A stretch of DNA of 37,177 nucleotides from Elusimicrobiota bacterium (GTDB lineage: Bacteria > Ratteibacteria > UBA8468 > B48-G9 > JAFGKM01). Every line of letters starts with the position of its first letter. Within the stretch, counting starts at the first letter, position 1. Below, one piece after another: positions 15,489-22,964 of the stretch. The notes below the pieces were generated by a model that did not search any database, was not told the DNA's origin, and saw only the letters and a list, made by a program, of their open reading frames with translations. The DNA is taken from assembly GCA_012515635.1 (NCBI GenBank), contig JAAYXZ010000004.1, positions 1 through 37,177 of the forward strand, given 5' to 3'. The translations under genes were made by a program, and so were the position numbers.

Positions 15489-15817
15489 TACATCTCTCCA
15501 TTGAAACAAAAAAACTCAAAGATATTGGAAAGATTCAAAAAGAGATAAACGATTTTTTTACTAAGCGGGAACAGACAGAAAACCAAATCACCCTTGCAGG
15601 CAAACTTGCCGCAAAAGATGCTTTCTTAAAAGGTATCGGAATAGAGCAACCGACCGATTTCTACAAAAAAGTAGAGATTGACAAAATGCCTTCCGGCAGG
15701 CCTTTCATACGGATTCTTGACTCTAATCTTTCCCAACAACTTTCAGAATATAAAATATCAATATCTATCTCTCATACAAAAGAAGAGGCGGCGGCTATCT
15801 GCATTCGCTATAAATAA
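15485..15817 (+). CDS. acpS: Holo-[acyl-carrier-protein] synthase
   Basis: AcpS moves phosphopantetheine from CoA to acyl carrier protein, activating fatty acid synthesis. The [16 protein letters not shown] helix, the [11 protein letters not shown] strand and the C-terminal [15 protein letters not shown] block are typical, and the 110-residue length is slightly short. The usual magnesium ligands seem altered in a conservative way: GTDIVEI near the N terminus reads SIETKKL (Glu7 in place of Asp) and KEA reads KDA (Asp45 in place of Glu). The start overlaps the rpmA stop as ATGA. The grouping with nnrD recalls the common acpS-nnrD neighbourhood. A small chance remains that it is a divergent phosphopantetheinyl transferase with other targets. 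Confidence 0.85.
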   Translation: MIHLSIETKKLKDIGKIQKEINDFFTKREQTENQITLAGKLAAKDAFLKGIGIEQPTDFYKKVEIDKMPSGRPFIRILDSNLSQQLSEYKISISISHTKEEAAAICIRYK

Positions 15818-15844
15818 TAAAAATATTGACCGATTACAGCATTT

Positions 15845-16690
15845 ATGAAAACAGGCAAAAGAAGAAAGGACTCGCATAAAGGGGACTACGGACACCTGTT
15901 AATTCTCGGCGGTAGTCCGGGATTAACAGGGGCAGTTTGTCTTGCGGGAGAAGCGTCCTTAAGAAGCGGTTGCGGACTTGTAACAATAGGCGTTCCTGAA
16001 GGACTCAACGATATTATAGAGATAAAACTTACTGAGGTAATGAGTTTGCCTCTTCCGCAGACAGAACAAAGAACGTTCTCTGATAAAGCCATAAAACCTG
16101 TCGCAGGATTTATCACAAATAATACCGATGCAGTGCTTATAGGTCCAGGCATATCAACAGAGAGAAGGGAGACCCGTAAGTTCGTGGAAGAGATTGTGCG
16201 GAACACGAAAAAACCGCTTGTTATAGATGCGGATGCTATAAATATAATCTCTTTAAACCCCGCCGTCCTCAAAAAAAACACAAACCGTAATATTATACTT
16301 ACCCCGCATCCGGGAGAGATGTCCCATCTTACAGGATTAACAATAAACGAGATACAGCGTAAAAGAGAAAAAACCGCAGAAGAATTTGCCAAAGAAAACA
16401 ATGTAATCGTTGTGTTAAAAGGGCACCGAACGGTAGTAACTGACGGAAAGACCACATACATCAACCTTACAGGGAACCCCGGTATGGCAACAGCAGGCAG
16501 CGGAGATGTTCTCGCAGGAATTATCGGAGGTTTGCTTGCCCAAGGAGACACCCCCTTTGAATCGGCAAGAGATGGTGTGTTTCTGCACGGACTTGCAGGC
16601 GACCTTGCAGCAAAAGAGACAGGGGAAAGATATCTCATCGCCTCGGACATTATTAGCCACCTTCCGTCTGCGTTTGGATATAGTGAATAA
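15845..16690 (+). CDS. nnrD: ADP-dependent NAD(P)H-hydrate dehydratase
   Basis: This repair enzyme restores damaged NAD(P)H hydrates using ADP. It is the YjeF C-terminal/ribokinase-like fold: HKGDYGHLLILGGSPGLTG near the start, GPGIS, PLVIDADAINI, ILTPHPGEM, VVLKGHRTVV and the catalytic NPGMATAGSGDVLAG (about residues 212-226). The 281 residues carry only the dehydratase domain; the epimerase domain NnrE that is often fused at the N terminus is absent and not in the window. The start lies 27 nt after acpS with no clear ribosome site. Membership of the rpmA-acpS-nnrD transcript is likely. Confidence 0.93.
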   Translation: MKTGKRRKDSHKGDYGHLLILGGSPGLTGAVCLAGEASLRSGCGLVTIGVPEGLNDIIEIKLTEVMSLPLPQTEQRTFSDKAIKPVAGFITNNTDAVLIGPGISTERRETRKFVEEIVRNTKKPLVIDADAINIISLNPAVLKKNTNRNIILTPHPGEMSHLTGLTINEIQRKREKTAEEFAKENNVIVVLKGHRTVVTDGKTTYINLTGNPGMATAGSGDVLAGIIGGLLAQGDTPFESARDGVFLHGLAGDLAAKETGERYLIASDIISHLPSAFGYSE

Positions 16691-16702
16691 TAAGCAATTA
16701 CA

Positions 16703-16731
16703 TTGACAGTAAACTTTTATAACGGTATAAT
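16703..16731 (+). promoter_or_regulatory. Consensus promoter for pal and the LysM lipoprotein
   Basis: Perfect TTGACA (16703-16708), 17 nt and perfect TATAAT (16726-16731) lie just after the nnrD stop. Transcription would begin near 16738 and include the AGGAGG site before pal. Confidence 0.8.
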
Positions 16732-16756
16732 TTTGGAAAAGATAACAGGAGGCAAT

Positions 16757-17353
16757 ATGAAACTATTTAGAGTGGCTTTGGTGTGTGTGTTGTTTGGACT
16801 TCTTGCAGGATGTCAGACCGCAAAGAAACAGCATATAGTAGAAAAAGATTCTGCTTCAACTCTTGTAACGCCGGGCGAAGACGCTATTGAAGAAACAACC
16901 GAAGGCAAGGCATCAGAAGAAGATATAGCAAAAGCGATAAAAGATGAGCCCATCCCCGCAACAAGAATCCCGGAAGATAGCCATTTTATAGCGCCTGCTG
17001 AAATTAGTGAAGAGATGGCACAGATATTTAAGAATATCCCCTTTGACTTTGATTCATACGCTATCCAACCCAACGCAAGACCGATTCTCAACACCATTGG
17101 AAAATACCTGTTAGAAAATGCTGAGGTAATAGTCATGATTGAAGGACACTGCGATGAACGCGGAACAAGAGAATATAACCTTGTGCTGGGCGAACAAAGA
17201 GCCCTAAGCGTAAGAAGATTTTTAGTTTCACTGGGCGTTGCATCAGACAGGTTATACACCGTCAGTTATGGGAAGGACAAACCTCTGGATACAGCAAGCA
17301 ATGAAGATGCATGGGCTAAAAACAGAAGGGCAGAGTTCAAGATAGCAAAATAA
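16757..17353 (+). CDS. pal: Peptidoglycan-associated lipoprotein (OmpA-like domain)
   Basis: Pal tethers the outer membrane to peptidoglycan. The ATG at 16757-16759 was chosen because AGGAGG lies 5 nt upstream and it begins a lipoprotein signal (MKLFRVALVCVLFGLLAGC, lipid cysteine 19). A low-complexity acidic linker spans about 25-85. The OmpA C-terminal domain follows, with IPFDFDSYAIQP, IEGHCDERGTREYNLVLGEQRA and the closing NRRAEFKI, including the diaminopimelate-binding Asp and Arg positions. At 198 residues it is slightly longer than E. coli Pal. TolA, TolB, TolQ and TolR are not in the window. The gene for a coiled-coil LysM lipoprotein follows after 2 nt. Confidence 0.92.
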   Translation: MKLFRVALVCVLFGLLAGCQTAKKQHIVEKDSASTLVTPGEDAIEETTEGKASEEDIAKAIKDEPIPATRIPEDSHFIAPAEISEEMAQIFKNIPFDFDSYAIQPNARPILNTIGKYLLENAEVIVMIEGHCDERGTREYNLVLGEQRALSVRRFLVSLGVASDRLYTVSYGKDKPLDTASNEDAWAKNRRAEFKIAK

Positions 17354-17355
17354 AA

Positions 17356-18147
17356 ATGAATAGGTTCATTTTAATAGGTTGCGGATTGCTTTTAGCGCTA
17401 TCCGGATGTATTGCCACACAAACAGATGTGGGCGTTGTCCAGGAAAAGGTCTCTTATGTTGAAGAGGACCTCTATTCTACTACCAAAGCGCTCGTTAAGC
17501 GTATGGATACCATTGAAGAAAACAATAAGAAGAGTTTTTCATCTCTCTCTACAAGGGTGGACAACCTTGAGGCCCAACGCGCCATACTGGCTGACGAGAT
17601 AACGAAGTTAAGCGCTGAAATTAAAGAAGTTTCCGGAAAGATAGATGAACTCAACTATGCCTATAACACGCAGTTAAAGGAAGGGCAGGAGACCGCCCAG
17701 AGCAAAGAATTTGAATTGCGACGCGATATGGAAGGATTGAAAAAAACATATACGGACATTATCACATCCATCTCAACATTGAACCAAAATCTTGCCGCGA
17801 TGCAGAATGATATCTTTACCATTAACAAAGCGCAGATATCTATCGGAGAGGGTCTCAACACAACATCAAATGACATACAGGAATTGACAGATAAACAAAC
17901 CAATCTGGAATCAAAGATAGACGATACCATTCAGGTGTTTCTCAACGAACTCACAAGACAAGAGAGTGAACTCTATTACTTGAAACATCAGGCAGAGGAC
18001 AAAAAACCCAAGACCTATATCGTGAAAAGCGGGGACTCTCTCGGAAAAATTGCGGAGCAATTCAGAACAACAATAAGTGAAATCAAAAAAACCAATAATC
18101 TGAAGAGTGATATTGTGTATATAGGGCAGAAACTCACTATACCTTAA
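17356..18147 (+). CDS. Coiled-coil lipoprotein with C-terminal LysM domain
   Basis: A predicted 263-residue lipoprotein. The signal ends in LALSGC with the lipid cysteine at 18. Residues about 25-210 form a long heptad-rich helical region (for example RVDNLEAQRAILADEITKL), suggesting a coiled-coil rod or trimer. A LysM peptidoglycan-binding domain ends the protein (TYIVKSGDSLGKIAEQF to IVYIGQKLTIP, about 220-263). It begins 2 nt after pal without its own ribosome site, so coupled translation is likely. By position it could stand in for YbgF/CpoB, the coiled-coil partner that often follows pal, but that protein has TPRs and not LysM. The function is inferred from architecture only. Confidence 0.8.
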   Translation: MNRFILIGCGLLLALSGCIATQTDVGVVQEKVSYVEEDLYSTTKALVKRMDTIEENNKKSFSSLSTRVDNLEAQRAILADEITKLSAEIKEVSGKIDELNYAYNTQLKEGQETAQSKEFELRRDMEGLKKTYTDIITSISTLNQNLAAMQNDIFTINKAQISIGEGLNTTSNDIQELTDKQTNLESKIDDTIQVFLNELTRQESELYYLKHQAEDKKPKTYIVKSGDSLGKIAEQFRTTISEIKKTNNLKSDIVYIGQKLTIP

Positions 18148-18267
18148 CAATGCTCTAACCTGCCATATATGTTATCCCCAAAATACAACCATACATAACT
18201 TTACAATAGTGGTGGACAGGTCTTTCCTGAGAATAGCCCTGTGTGGGAAGGAATACAAAAAAAAGAG

Positions 18268-18339
18268 CGCCCCCAGCCGGATTCGAACCGGCCCGCCCAC
18301 CTTGAAAGAGTGGTGACCTATCCACTAGTCGATGGGGGC
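18268..18339 (-). tRNA. tRNA-Glu(UUC)
   Basis: A 72-nt tRNA with acceptor GCCCCCA/TGGGGGC, D arm GACT/GGTC, anticodon arm CCACT/GGTGG around CTTTCAA (anticodon TTC, positions 34-36), a 4-nt variable loop and T arm GCCGG-TTCGAAT-CCGGC. CCA is not encoded. A run of eight T residues follows 3 nt after the 3' end (18257-18264 on the complementary strand) and may end transcription. The spacer to the LysM gene (18148-18256) holds nothing else. Confidence 0.96.
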
Positions 18340-18351
18340 ATAAGAAGCTTT

Positions 18352-18381
18352 ATTATATACTCTTTTCACTCCTTCTGTCAA
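18352..18381 (-). promoter_or_regulatory. Promoter for tRNA-Glu
   Basis: Perfect TTGACA (18376-18381), 18 nt and perfect TATAAT (18352-18357) on the minus strand. Transcription should begin near 18345, a few bases before the mature tRNA. Confidence 0.8.
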
Positions 18382-18406
18382 AACCTATGCTCGCTCAAAC
18401 GATTAT

Positions 18407-18436
18407 TTGACAATAATTGAGGGAGAAGCATAAAAT
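18407..18436 (+). promoter_or_regulatory. Promoter upstream of waaA leader
   Basis: TTGACA (18407-18412), 18 nt and TAAAAT (18431-18436) on the plus strand, back to back with the tRNA-Glu promoter. Predicted transcription begins near 18443, leaving about 180 nt before the waaA start. Confidence 0.65.
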
Positions 18437-18441
18437 AATAG

Positions 18442-18625
18442 GGACTCTTAAAATTAAACCGCTATATGAATAAAGAGTTCAAAGAGAAGGTTCATCCGTC
18501 TGGCTTACGCATATACATAGGCGGTCACTCTTTCAAACAAAGAGCAAATATTAACAGGCAATAGCAGTGCTGCTATCCTTAAAGGAGACAGGAGTTAAGT
18601 TGGTTGTGTTCAACTTATTATTACT
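18442..18625 (+). promoter_or_regulatory. Long leader of waaA with mutually exclusive inverted repeats
   Basis: This 184-nt stretch precedes waaA and contains several inverted repeats. GGACTCTT (18442-18449) can pair with AAGAGTTC (18473-18480). The same AAAGAGT (18472-18478) can pair instead with ACTCTTT (18527-18533), which in turn forms a perfect 6-bp hairpin with AAAGAG (18539-18544). Between them CCGTCT (18496-18501) pairs with AGGCGG (18519-18524). Then come ATAGCA-GTGC-TGCTAT (18561-18576) and AAGTTG/CAACTT (18597-18616). The layout resembles an attenuator or a free-standing small RNA, but I recognise no known riboswitch and see no T-run terminator. Confidence 0.35.
18466..18564 (+). 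CDS. Possible 32-residue small ORF in the waaA leader
   Basis: A short frame begins at ATG 18466 and ends at TAG 18562-18564. The product is basic and begins MNKEFKEKVHPSGLRIYIGG. There is no Shine-Dalgarno and no recognised family. It overlaps the inverted repeats of the leader, so it may be a leader peptide or chance. It is kept only because the predicted transcript start lies 23 nt upstream. Confidence 0.2.
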   Translation: MNKEFKEKVHPSGLRIYIGGHSFKQRANINRQ

Positions 18626-19906
18626 ATGTGTTTTTATCTTTTCATCTACAATATTTTGCTTTTATTGTCGCTTTTGTTATCTTTGCCTTTTATATGGAAA
18701 AAGATAAAACCTGATACGGAGTTCCCTTCGGGATTCAAAGAACGGCTTGGGATATACGACAAAACAACGACAGAAAAACTTAAAAAACAGAAAAATATAT
18801 GGATACATACGGTATCCATCGGCGAGTTTCTCTCCATAACACCTCTTATAAAAAAGATACAGGAAGAGTATGAAAACAACATAGTGGTTACCTTTGCCAC
18901 AAAGACAGGCAGACGTGTTGCCAAGCAAAAAATTGGAAATGTTGTATATCTGTTCTTCCCTATAGACCTATATCCTGTGATGAGTAATGCTATAAAAAGA
19001 ATTAACCCTGAACTTATCGTTATCGTAGAGACAGAACTCTGGGCGAACCTTTTACATATAGCGCGCAGACATAAAATACCTGTGGTGTTGATAAACGGCA
19101 GGCTATCTCCTTTCTCCTATTCAAAATATAAAAAATTCAGGTTCTTCTCAAAGAGAGTTCTGCCTTTGTTTTCCTCCATTACAATGAGGTCGGAAAATGA
19201 GGCGGACCAACTTATTTCCTTAGGCGCTGAAAGAAAAAATATACAGGTAGTGGGAAGCATGAAGTTTGACCTTGCTTACGAGATGAGCCAAAGAATCAAC
19301 GCTGATAAGGTAAAAGAATCTCTGGGAATAGAACAAAACAGGGAGATAGTGATATTCGGTTCGCTCCACACAGAAGAGGAAGAGCCAATCATTAATGTTG
19401 CAGAAAAACTGCTGAAACAATTTAAGGATTTATTAGTGGTAATCGTCCCCCGCTACCTTGATAAAACAGGAGTATTTCATATCTTGAACGGCAGAGAACT
19501 GAACTATATACGTAAAAGCGAAATGCCGAGTGATAAACAATATTCCATAATTGTTGTTGATACTTACGGCGATTTGAATAATTTTTATGCTATATCAGAG
19601 TTCGCATTTGTCGGCGGAAGTTTACACAGATGGGGCGGACAGAATCCTATTGAACCTCTCGCCTTCAAAAAAACCGTTCTTTTCGGTCCTTATCATTGGC
19701 ACTTCAAAGAGGAGTGGAGAAAGATAAAAGAGAGCGGGGGAATAGAGGTCTCCGATTATAATGAACTCTATAAAGAGTGTCTCCGTTTGATTAAAGACTC
19801 TGAGGAACGCAGACGGTTAGGAGACGCTGGTTATCAGGCACTCCTTAAAAATACGGGGGCAACAGAGCACAACCTTAAGGTTATGCTCCGATTCATCAGA
19901 CAGTAA
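18626..19906 (+). CDS. waaA: 3-deoxy-D-manno-octulosonic acid (Kdo) transferase
   Basis: WaaA adds Kdo to lipid A precursors at the cytoplasmic face of the inner membrane, so its presence indicates lipopolysaccharide. The N-terminal membrane helix (about 5-24) is followed by the IWIHTVSIGE acceptor-side motif with catalytic Glu67, VETELWANLL, VLINGRLS and VVGSMKFD. The Kdo nucleotide-side motifs are FGSLHTEEEE, VIVPRY, FVGGSLHRWGGQNPIEPLA and FGPYHWHF. The 426 residues are the usual length. No Shine-Dalgarno lies near the ATG; AAAGGAG occurs 39 nt upstream and better serves a TTG in another frame. The gene converges with clpB, leaving only 10 nt between stops. Confidence 0.95.
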   Translation: MCFYLFIYNILLLLSLLLSLPFIWKKIKPDTEFPSGFKERLGIYDKTTTEKLKKQKNIWIHTVSIGEFLSITPLIKKIQEEYENNIVVTFATKTGRRVAKQKIGNVVYLFFPIDLYPVMSNAIKRINPELIVIVETELWANLLHIARRHKIPVVLINGRLSPFSYSKYKKFRFFSKRVLPLFSSITMRSENEADQLISLGAERKNIQVVGSMKFDLAYEMSQRINADKVKESLGIEQNREIVIFGSLHTEEEEPIINVAEKLLKQFKDLLVVIVPRYLDKTGVFHILNGRELNYIRKSEMPSDKQYSIIVVDTYGDLNNFYAISEFAFVGGSLHRWGGQNPIEPLAFKKTVLFGPYHWHFKEEWRKIKESGGIEVSDYNELYKECLRLIKDSEERRRLGDAGYQALLKNTGATEHNLKVMLRFIRQ

Positions 19907-19916
19907 GAGAATCATA

Positions 19917-22517
19917 TCAATTTTTAGTTTTTGTGTCCCGAGTTTTTTTGAACACAAGCGCCCCATCTTTTATATTCACCATTACACTGCTTCCTGCGCT
20001 TATTTCCCCTGAAAGAACCTTTACAGCAAGCGGATTTTCTATCTCTCTTTGGATAAGACGCTTCAACGGTCTTGCTCCGTATGTCTCGTCATACCCTTTT
20101 TCGGTAAGGTAATTTTTCACTTCATCCGAAAAAGAGAGTTGTATCTTTTGCTGTTCCAAGCGCTCTTTTAAATACCCTGCCTGTATATCCACTATTTTTA
20201 ACAAGTCCTCTTTTCTTAATTTTCTGAAGATAATAACTTCATCCACCCTGTTCAAAAATTCCGGTCTGAATGATGCCCTTAATACCTCTGTCACCTTTTC
20301 CCTCATTGCCTCTTCATCTTTAAACATGGTGATATATTGGCTTCCGATATTGGATGTCATTATGATAACTGTATTCCTGAAGTCCACAGTGCGGCCCTGT
20401 CCGTCTGTAAGACGCCCGTCATCAAGAACCTGCAAAAGCAGATTAAAGACCTCAGTATGCGCCTTTTCCATCTCATCCAGCAAAATCACGCTATAAGGTC
20501 TTCTTCTAACCTTCTCTGTGAGTTGCCCCCCTTCCTCATAACCCACATAGCCGGGAGGCGCCCCTATAAGCCGCGATATAGAATATTTCTCCGTATATTC
20601 GCTCATATCAATACGGACAAGCGCATTCTCGTCATTAAAAAGGACCTCTGCAAGGGTCTTGGCGAGTTCTGTCTTTCCAACACCCGTAGGCCCCAAAAAA
20701 ATAAATGAACCGATAGGCCGTCTCGGGTCTGACAACCCCGCTCTGTTCCTTCTTATCGCATTGGAGACAGCGCCTATTGCCTCATCTTGCCCCACCACTC
20801 TTAAGGAAAGGCGATTCTCCATCTTAATAAGTTTCTCAATCTCTCCCTCAAGCATTCTCGTAACAGGTATGCCCGTCCATTTTGAAACAATCTCGGCTAT
20901 ATCTTCGTCAGTAACCTCATCCTTTAAGAGAACACCCTCTTTCCCCTGTATTTCTTTAAATCTTGCCGTCTCTTCTTCCAGATTTTTCTGCAATTCTATA
21001 AGTTTTCCGTACTTATATTCTGCGGCTTTATCAAGGTTTCCTTCTCTTTGCGCTCTCTCTACTATATTTTTGGCATCTTCTATCTTGCCTTGTATCTCTC
21101 TGATTTTTTCAACAACACCTTTCTCCGAAAGCCACTTGGCTTTTAAATGTTGTCGCTCTTTCTTCAACGTTTCTAATTCGTCGTTCACTTTTTTGAGAGA
21201 CTCTTTCGTGTCAATCCCCGCCTCTTTTGTCAATGCCTGCCGTTCTATCTCAAGTTGCACTATCTTTCTCTCTATTTCGTCCAGTTCTGCCGGCATACTA
21301 TCCATCTCTATCCGCAACCTGCTGGCTGCCTCGTCCACAAGGTCTATCGCCTTATCAGGCAAAAACCGTCCCGAGATATACCTGCTTGACAGAACAGCCG
21401 CCGCCACAATAGCGCTATCGGTAATTCTAACTCCGTGATGAACCTCATATCTCTCTTTTAGTCCCCTTAAAATTGATATTGTCTCCTCTACCGTCGGTTC
21501 CTTGACATAGATAACCTGAAATCTTCTTTCAAGGGCCCTGTCTTTTTCTATGTATTTCCTGTATTCATCCAACGTTGTAGCCCCTACAACCTTTAGCCCT
21601 CTGGCAAGCATCGGCTTCAACATATTTGACGCATCTATAGCCCCCTCAGCGCTTCCTGCTCCGACAAGCGTATGGAGTTCATCAATAAACAAAATTATCT
21701 CCCCTTCGCTCTTTTCTATCTCTTTAAGCAGCGCTTTCAAGCGGTCTTCAAACTCTCCTCGGAATTTCGTTCCCGCAACAAGCGAGCCGATATCCAGCCC
21801 TAATATTCGCTTGTTCTTTAACTGTTCAGGGATATCCCCCGAAACAACCCTTCTTGCCAACCCTTCCACTATTGCGGATTTACCAACGCCCGCTTCCCCT
21901 ATAAGCACAGGGTTATTCTTTGTTCTTCTTGAGAGAACCTGTATAATCCTTCTTATCTCTTCATCTCTCCCTATAACAGGGTCTAACTTGCCTTTTCTTG
22001 CAAGGTCAGTAAAATCCCGCGTATATTTTTCCAGTACTTTGTATTTGTTTTCCGCATCTTTATCCATAATTTTTTCTCCGTCTCTTATCTGTTCTATTAT
22101 CTTTAATAACCTGTCTTTAAAAATACCGTATTTTTTAAAGATTTCGGATACCTCTGAAGACTGCTCGGCGAGAGCAAGCAATAAATGCTCAATACTGACA
22201 TACTTATCCCCCATCGTCTCCGCTGCTTTTTCGGCTTTATTAAGGACAGAATCAAGTTGTCGGCTTATATAGAACCCTTCAGCCCCGGGACCTGTAACCT
22301 CCGGTAGTTTATCTATTGCGATATCAATATCTTCTTGCAGTTTTGAAAGGGATACCCCCATCTGTTTCAGTATGTCTATAACTATATCTTCCGCTAAAAG
22401 AGATAATAGCAGATGGGGCGGGGCAATAACCTGATGATTCCTCTTCTGCGCTATAGAATGCGCATTCACCAAAGATTTCTGCGCCCTATCCGTGAGTTTT
22501 TCATTTATGTTTTCCAT
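19917..22517 (-). CDS. clpB: ATP-dependent disaggregase ClpB
   Basis: ClpB is a hexameric AAA+ chaperone that pulls polypeptides out of aggregates together with DnaK. The 866 residues hold the N-terminal Clp-N repeats (1-145), AAA-1 with Walker A GEAGVGKS (207-214) and IDELHTLVGAG, the coiled-coil middle domain (about 405-535, IERKIVQLEIERQAL), then AAA-2 with GPTGVGKT and LLDEMEKAH, and the C-terminal domain. The presence of the M-domain excludes ClpA and ClpC. Walker A1 has Ala for the usual Pro and Ser for Thr, which should be tolerated. I saw no CIRCE element or Shine-Dalgarno. It ends the gyrB-to-clpB gene run, 68 nt after the FHA gene. Confidence 0.97.
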   Translation of the reverse strand: MENINEKLTDRAQKSLVNAHSIAQKRNHQVIAPPHLLLSLLAEDIVIDILKQMGVSLSKLQEDIDIAIDKLPEVTGPGAEGFYISRQLDSVLNKAEKAAETMGDKYVSIEHLLLALAEQSSEVSEIFKKYGIFKDRLLKIIEQIRDGEKIMDKDAENKYKVLEKYTRDFTDLARKGKLDPVIGRDEEIRRIIQVLSRRTKNNPVLIGEAGVGKSAIVEGLARRVVSGDIPEQLKNKRILGLDIGSLVAGTKFRGEFEDRLKALLKEIEKSEGEIILFIDELHTLVGAGSAEGAIDASNMLKPMLARGLKVVGATTLDEYRKYIEKDRALERRFQVIYVKEPTVEETISILRGLKERYEVHHGVRITDSAIVAAAVLSSRYISGRFLPDKAIDLVDEAASRLRIEMDSMPAELDEIERKIVQLEIERQALTKEAGIDTKESLKKVNDELETLKKERQHLKAKWLSEKGVVEKIREIQGKIEDAKNIVERAQREGNLDKAAEYKYGKLIELQKNLEEETARFKEIQGKEGVLLKDEVTDEDIAEIVSKWTGIPVTRMLEGEIEKLIKMENRLSLRVVGQDEAIGAVSNAIRRNRAGLSDPRRPIGSFIFLGPTGVGKTELAKTLAEVLFNDENALVRIDMSEYTEKYSISRLIGAPPGYVGYEEGGQLTEKVRRRPYSVILLDEMEKAHTEVFNLLLQVLDDGRLTDGQGRTVDFRNTVIIMTSNIGSQYITMFKDEEAMREKVTEVLRASFRPEFLNRVDEVIIFRKLRKEDLLKIVDIQAGYLKERLEQQKIQLSFSDEVKNYLTEKGYDETYGARPLKRLIQREIENPLAVKVLSGEISAGSSVMVNIKDGALVFKKTRDTKTKN

Positions 22518-22585
22518 ATCTGTTAGATGAAATTTGGAGGTAAAAAGTTACAACATCAGCGCCAGAAACTTTTTTGCTATAATGA

Positions 22586-22960
22586 TTATTCCTGTTCTAA
22601 GAAAAAGGCGCATTCCAAAGGTCCTAATCTGATTTTATCATTATCCTTCAATGGGTAGAGGTTTTTTGTTTCAATCTGCTCATCATTGATAAATGTGCCG
22701 TAGTTGCTACCTTCTCCGGTGGTTCCAACATCTTCAATATACCATTCGCCCTCTTGCTTAATAATCCGCGCATGTATTCTTGAGACCTTCATAAGTTCTT
22801 TAACCATCTCCTTCTGAAAAGCAAGGGACAACCTGCTAAATAAATTATAATCCGGAATAGTTATATCATTGCTGTTCATCCGTCCTATATAAAACTCATC
22901 CTTCTCCCGTAAAAGATACTCTTTCTGCATAAACGGATAACCGAATACAAGTTTTGCCAT
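22586..22960 (-). CDS. FHA-domain protein
   Basis: This 124-residue cytoplasmic protein is almost entirely one forkhead-associated domain, which binds phosphothreonine peptides. Core residues are visible: FYIGRMNSNDITI, then VSRIHARI, then NYGTFINDEQI. An insertion of about 22 residues with an amphipathic helix (LSLAFQKEMVKELMKV) lies between the GR and SRIHA motifs, longer than in most FHA domains. It starts 4 nt after lgt, with AAAGAG just before the ATG. No Ser/Thr kinase lies in the window, so its partner is unknown. Confidence 0.85.
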   Translation of the reverse strand: MAKLVFGYPFMQKEYLLREKDEFYIGRMNSNDITIPDYNLFSRLSLAFQKEMVKELMKVSRIHARIIKQEGEWYIEDVGTTGEGSNYGTFINDEQIETKNLYPLKDNDKIRLGPLECAFFLEQE

Positions 22961-22964
22961 CTCT

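Noticed and set aside
15886..16650. Long open frame (254 codons) on the minus strand across nnrD
   Set aside because: nnrD has all its motifs on the plus strand; the antisense product is a frame shadow.
18600..18710. Overlapping hydrophobic small frame from TTG with AGGAG, in another frame from waaA
   Set aside because: WaaA begins at the right place for its family; the alternative frame has no similarity and stops soon after.
20659..21438. Long open frame (259 codons) on the plus strand across clpB
   Set aside because: It is antisense to a fully conserved clpB, its serine- and leucine-rich product resembles no family, and it has no start signals.
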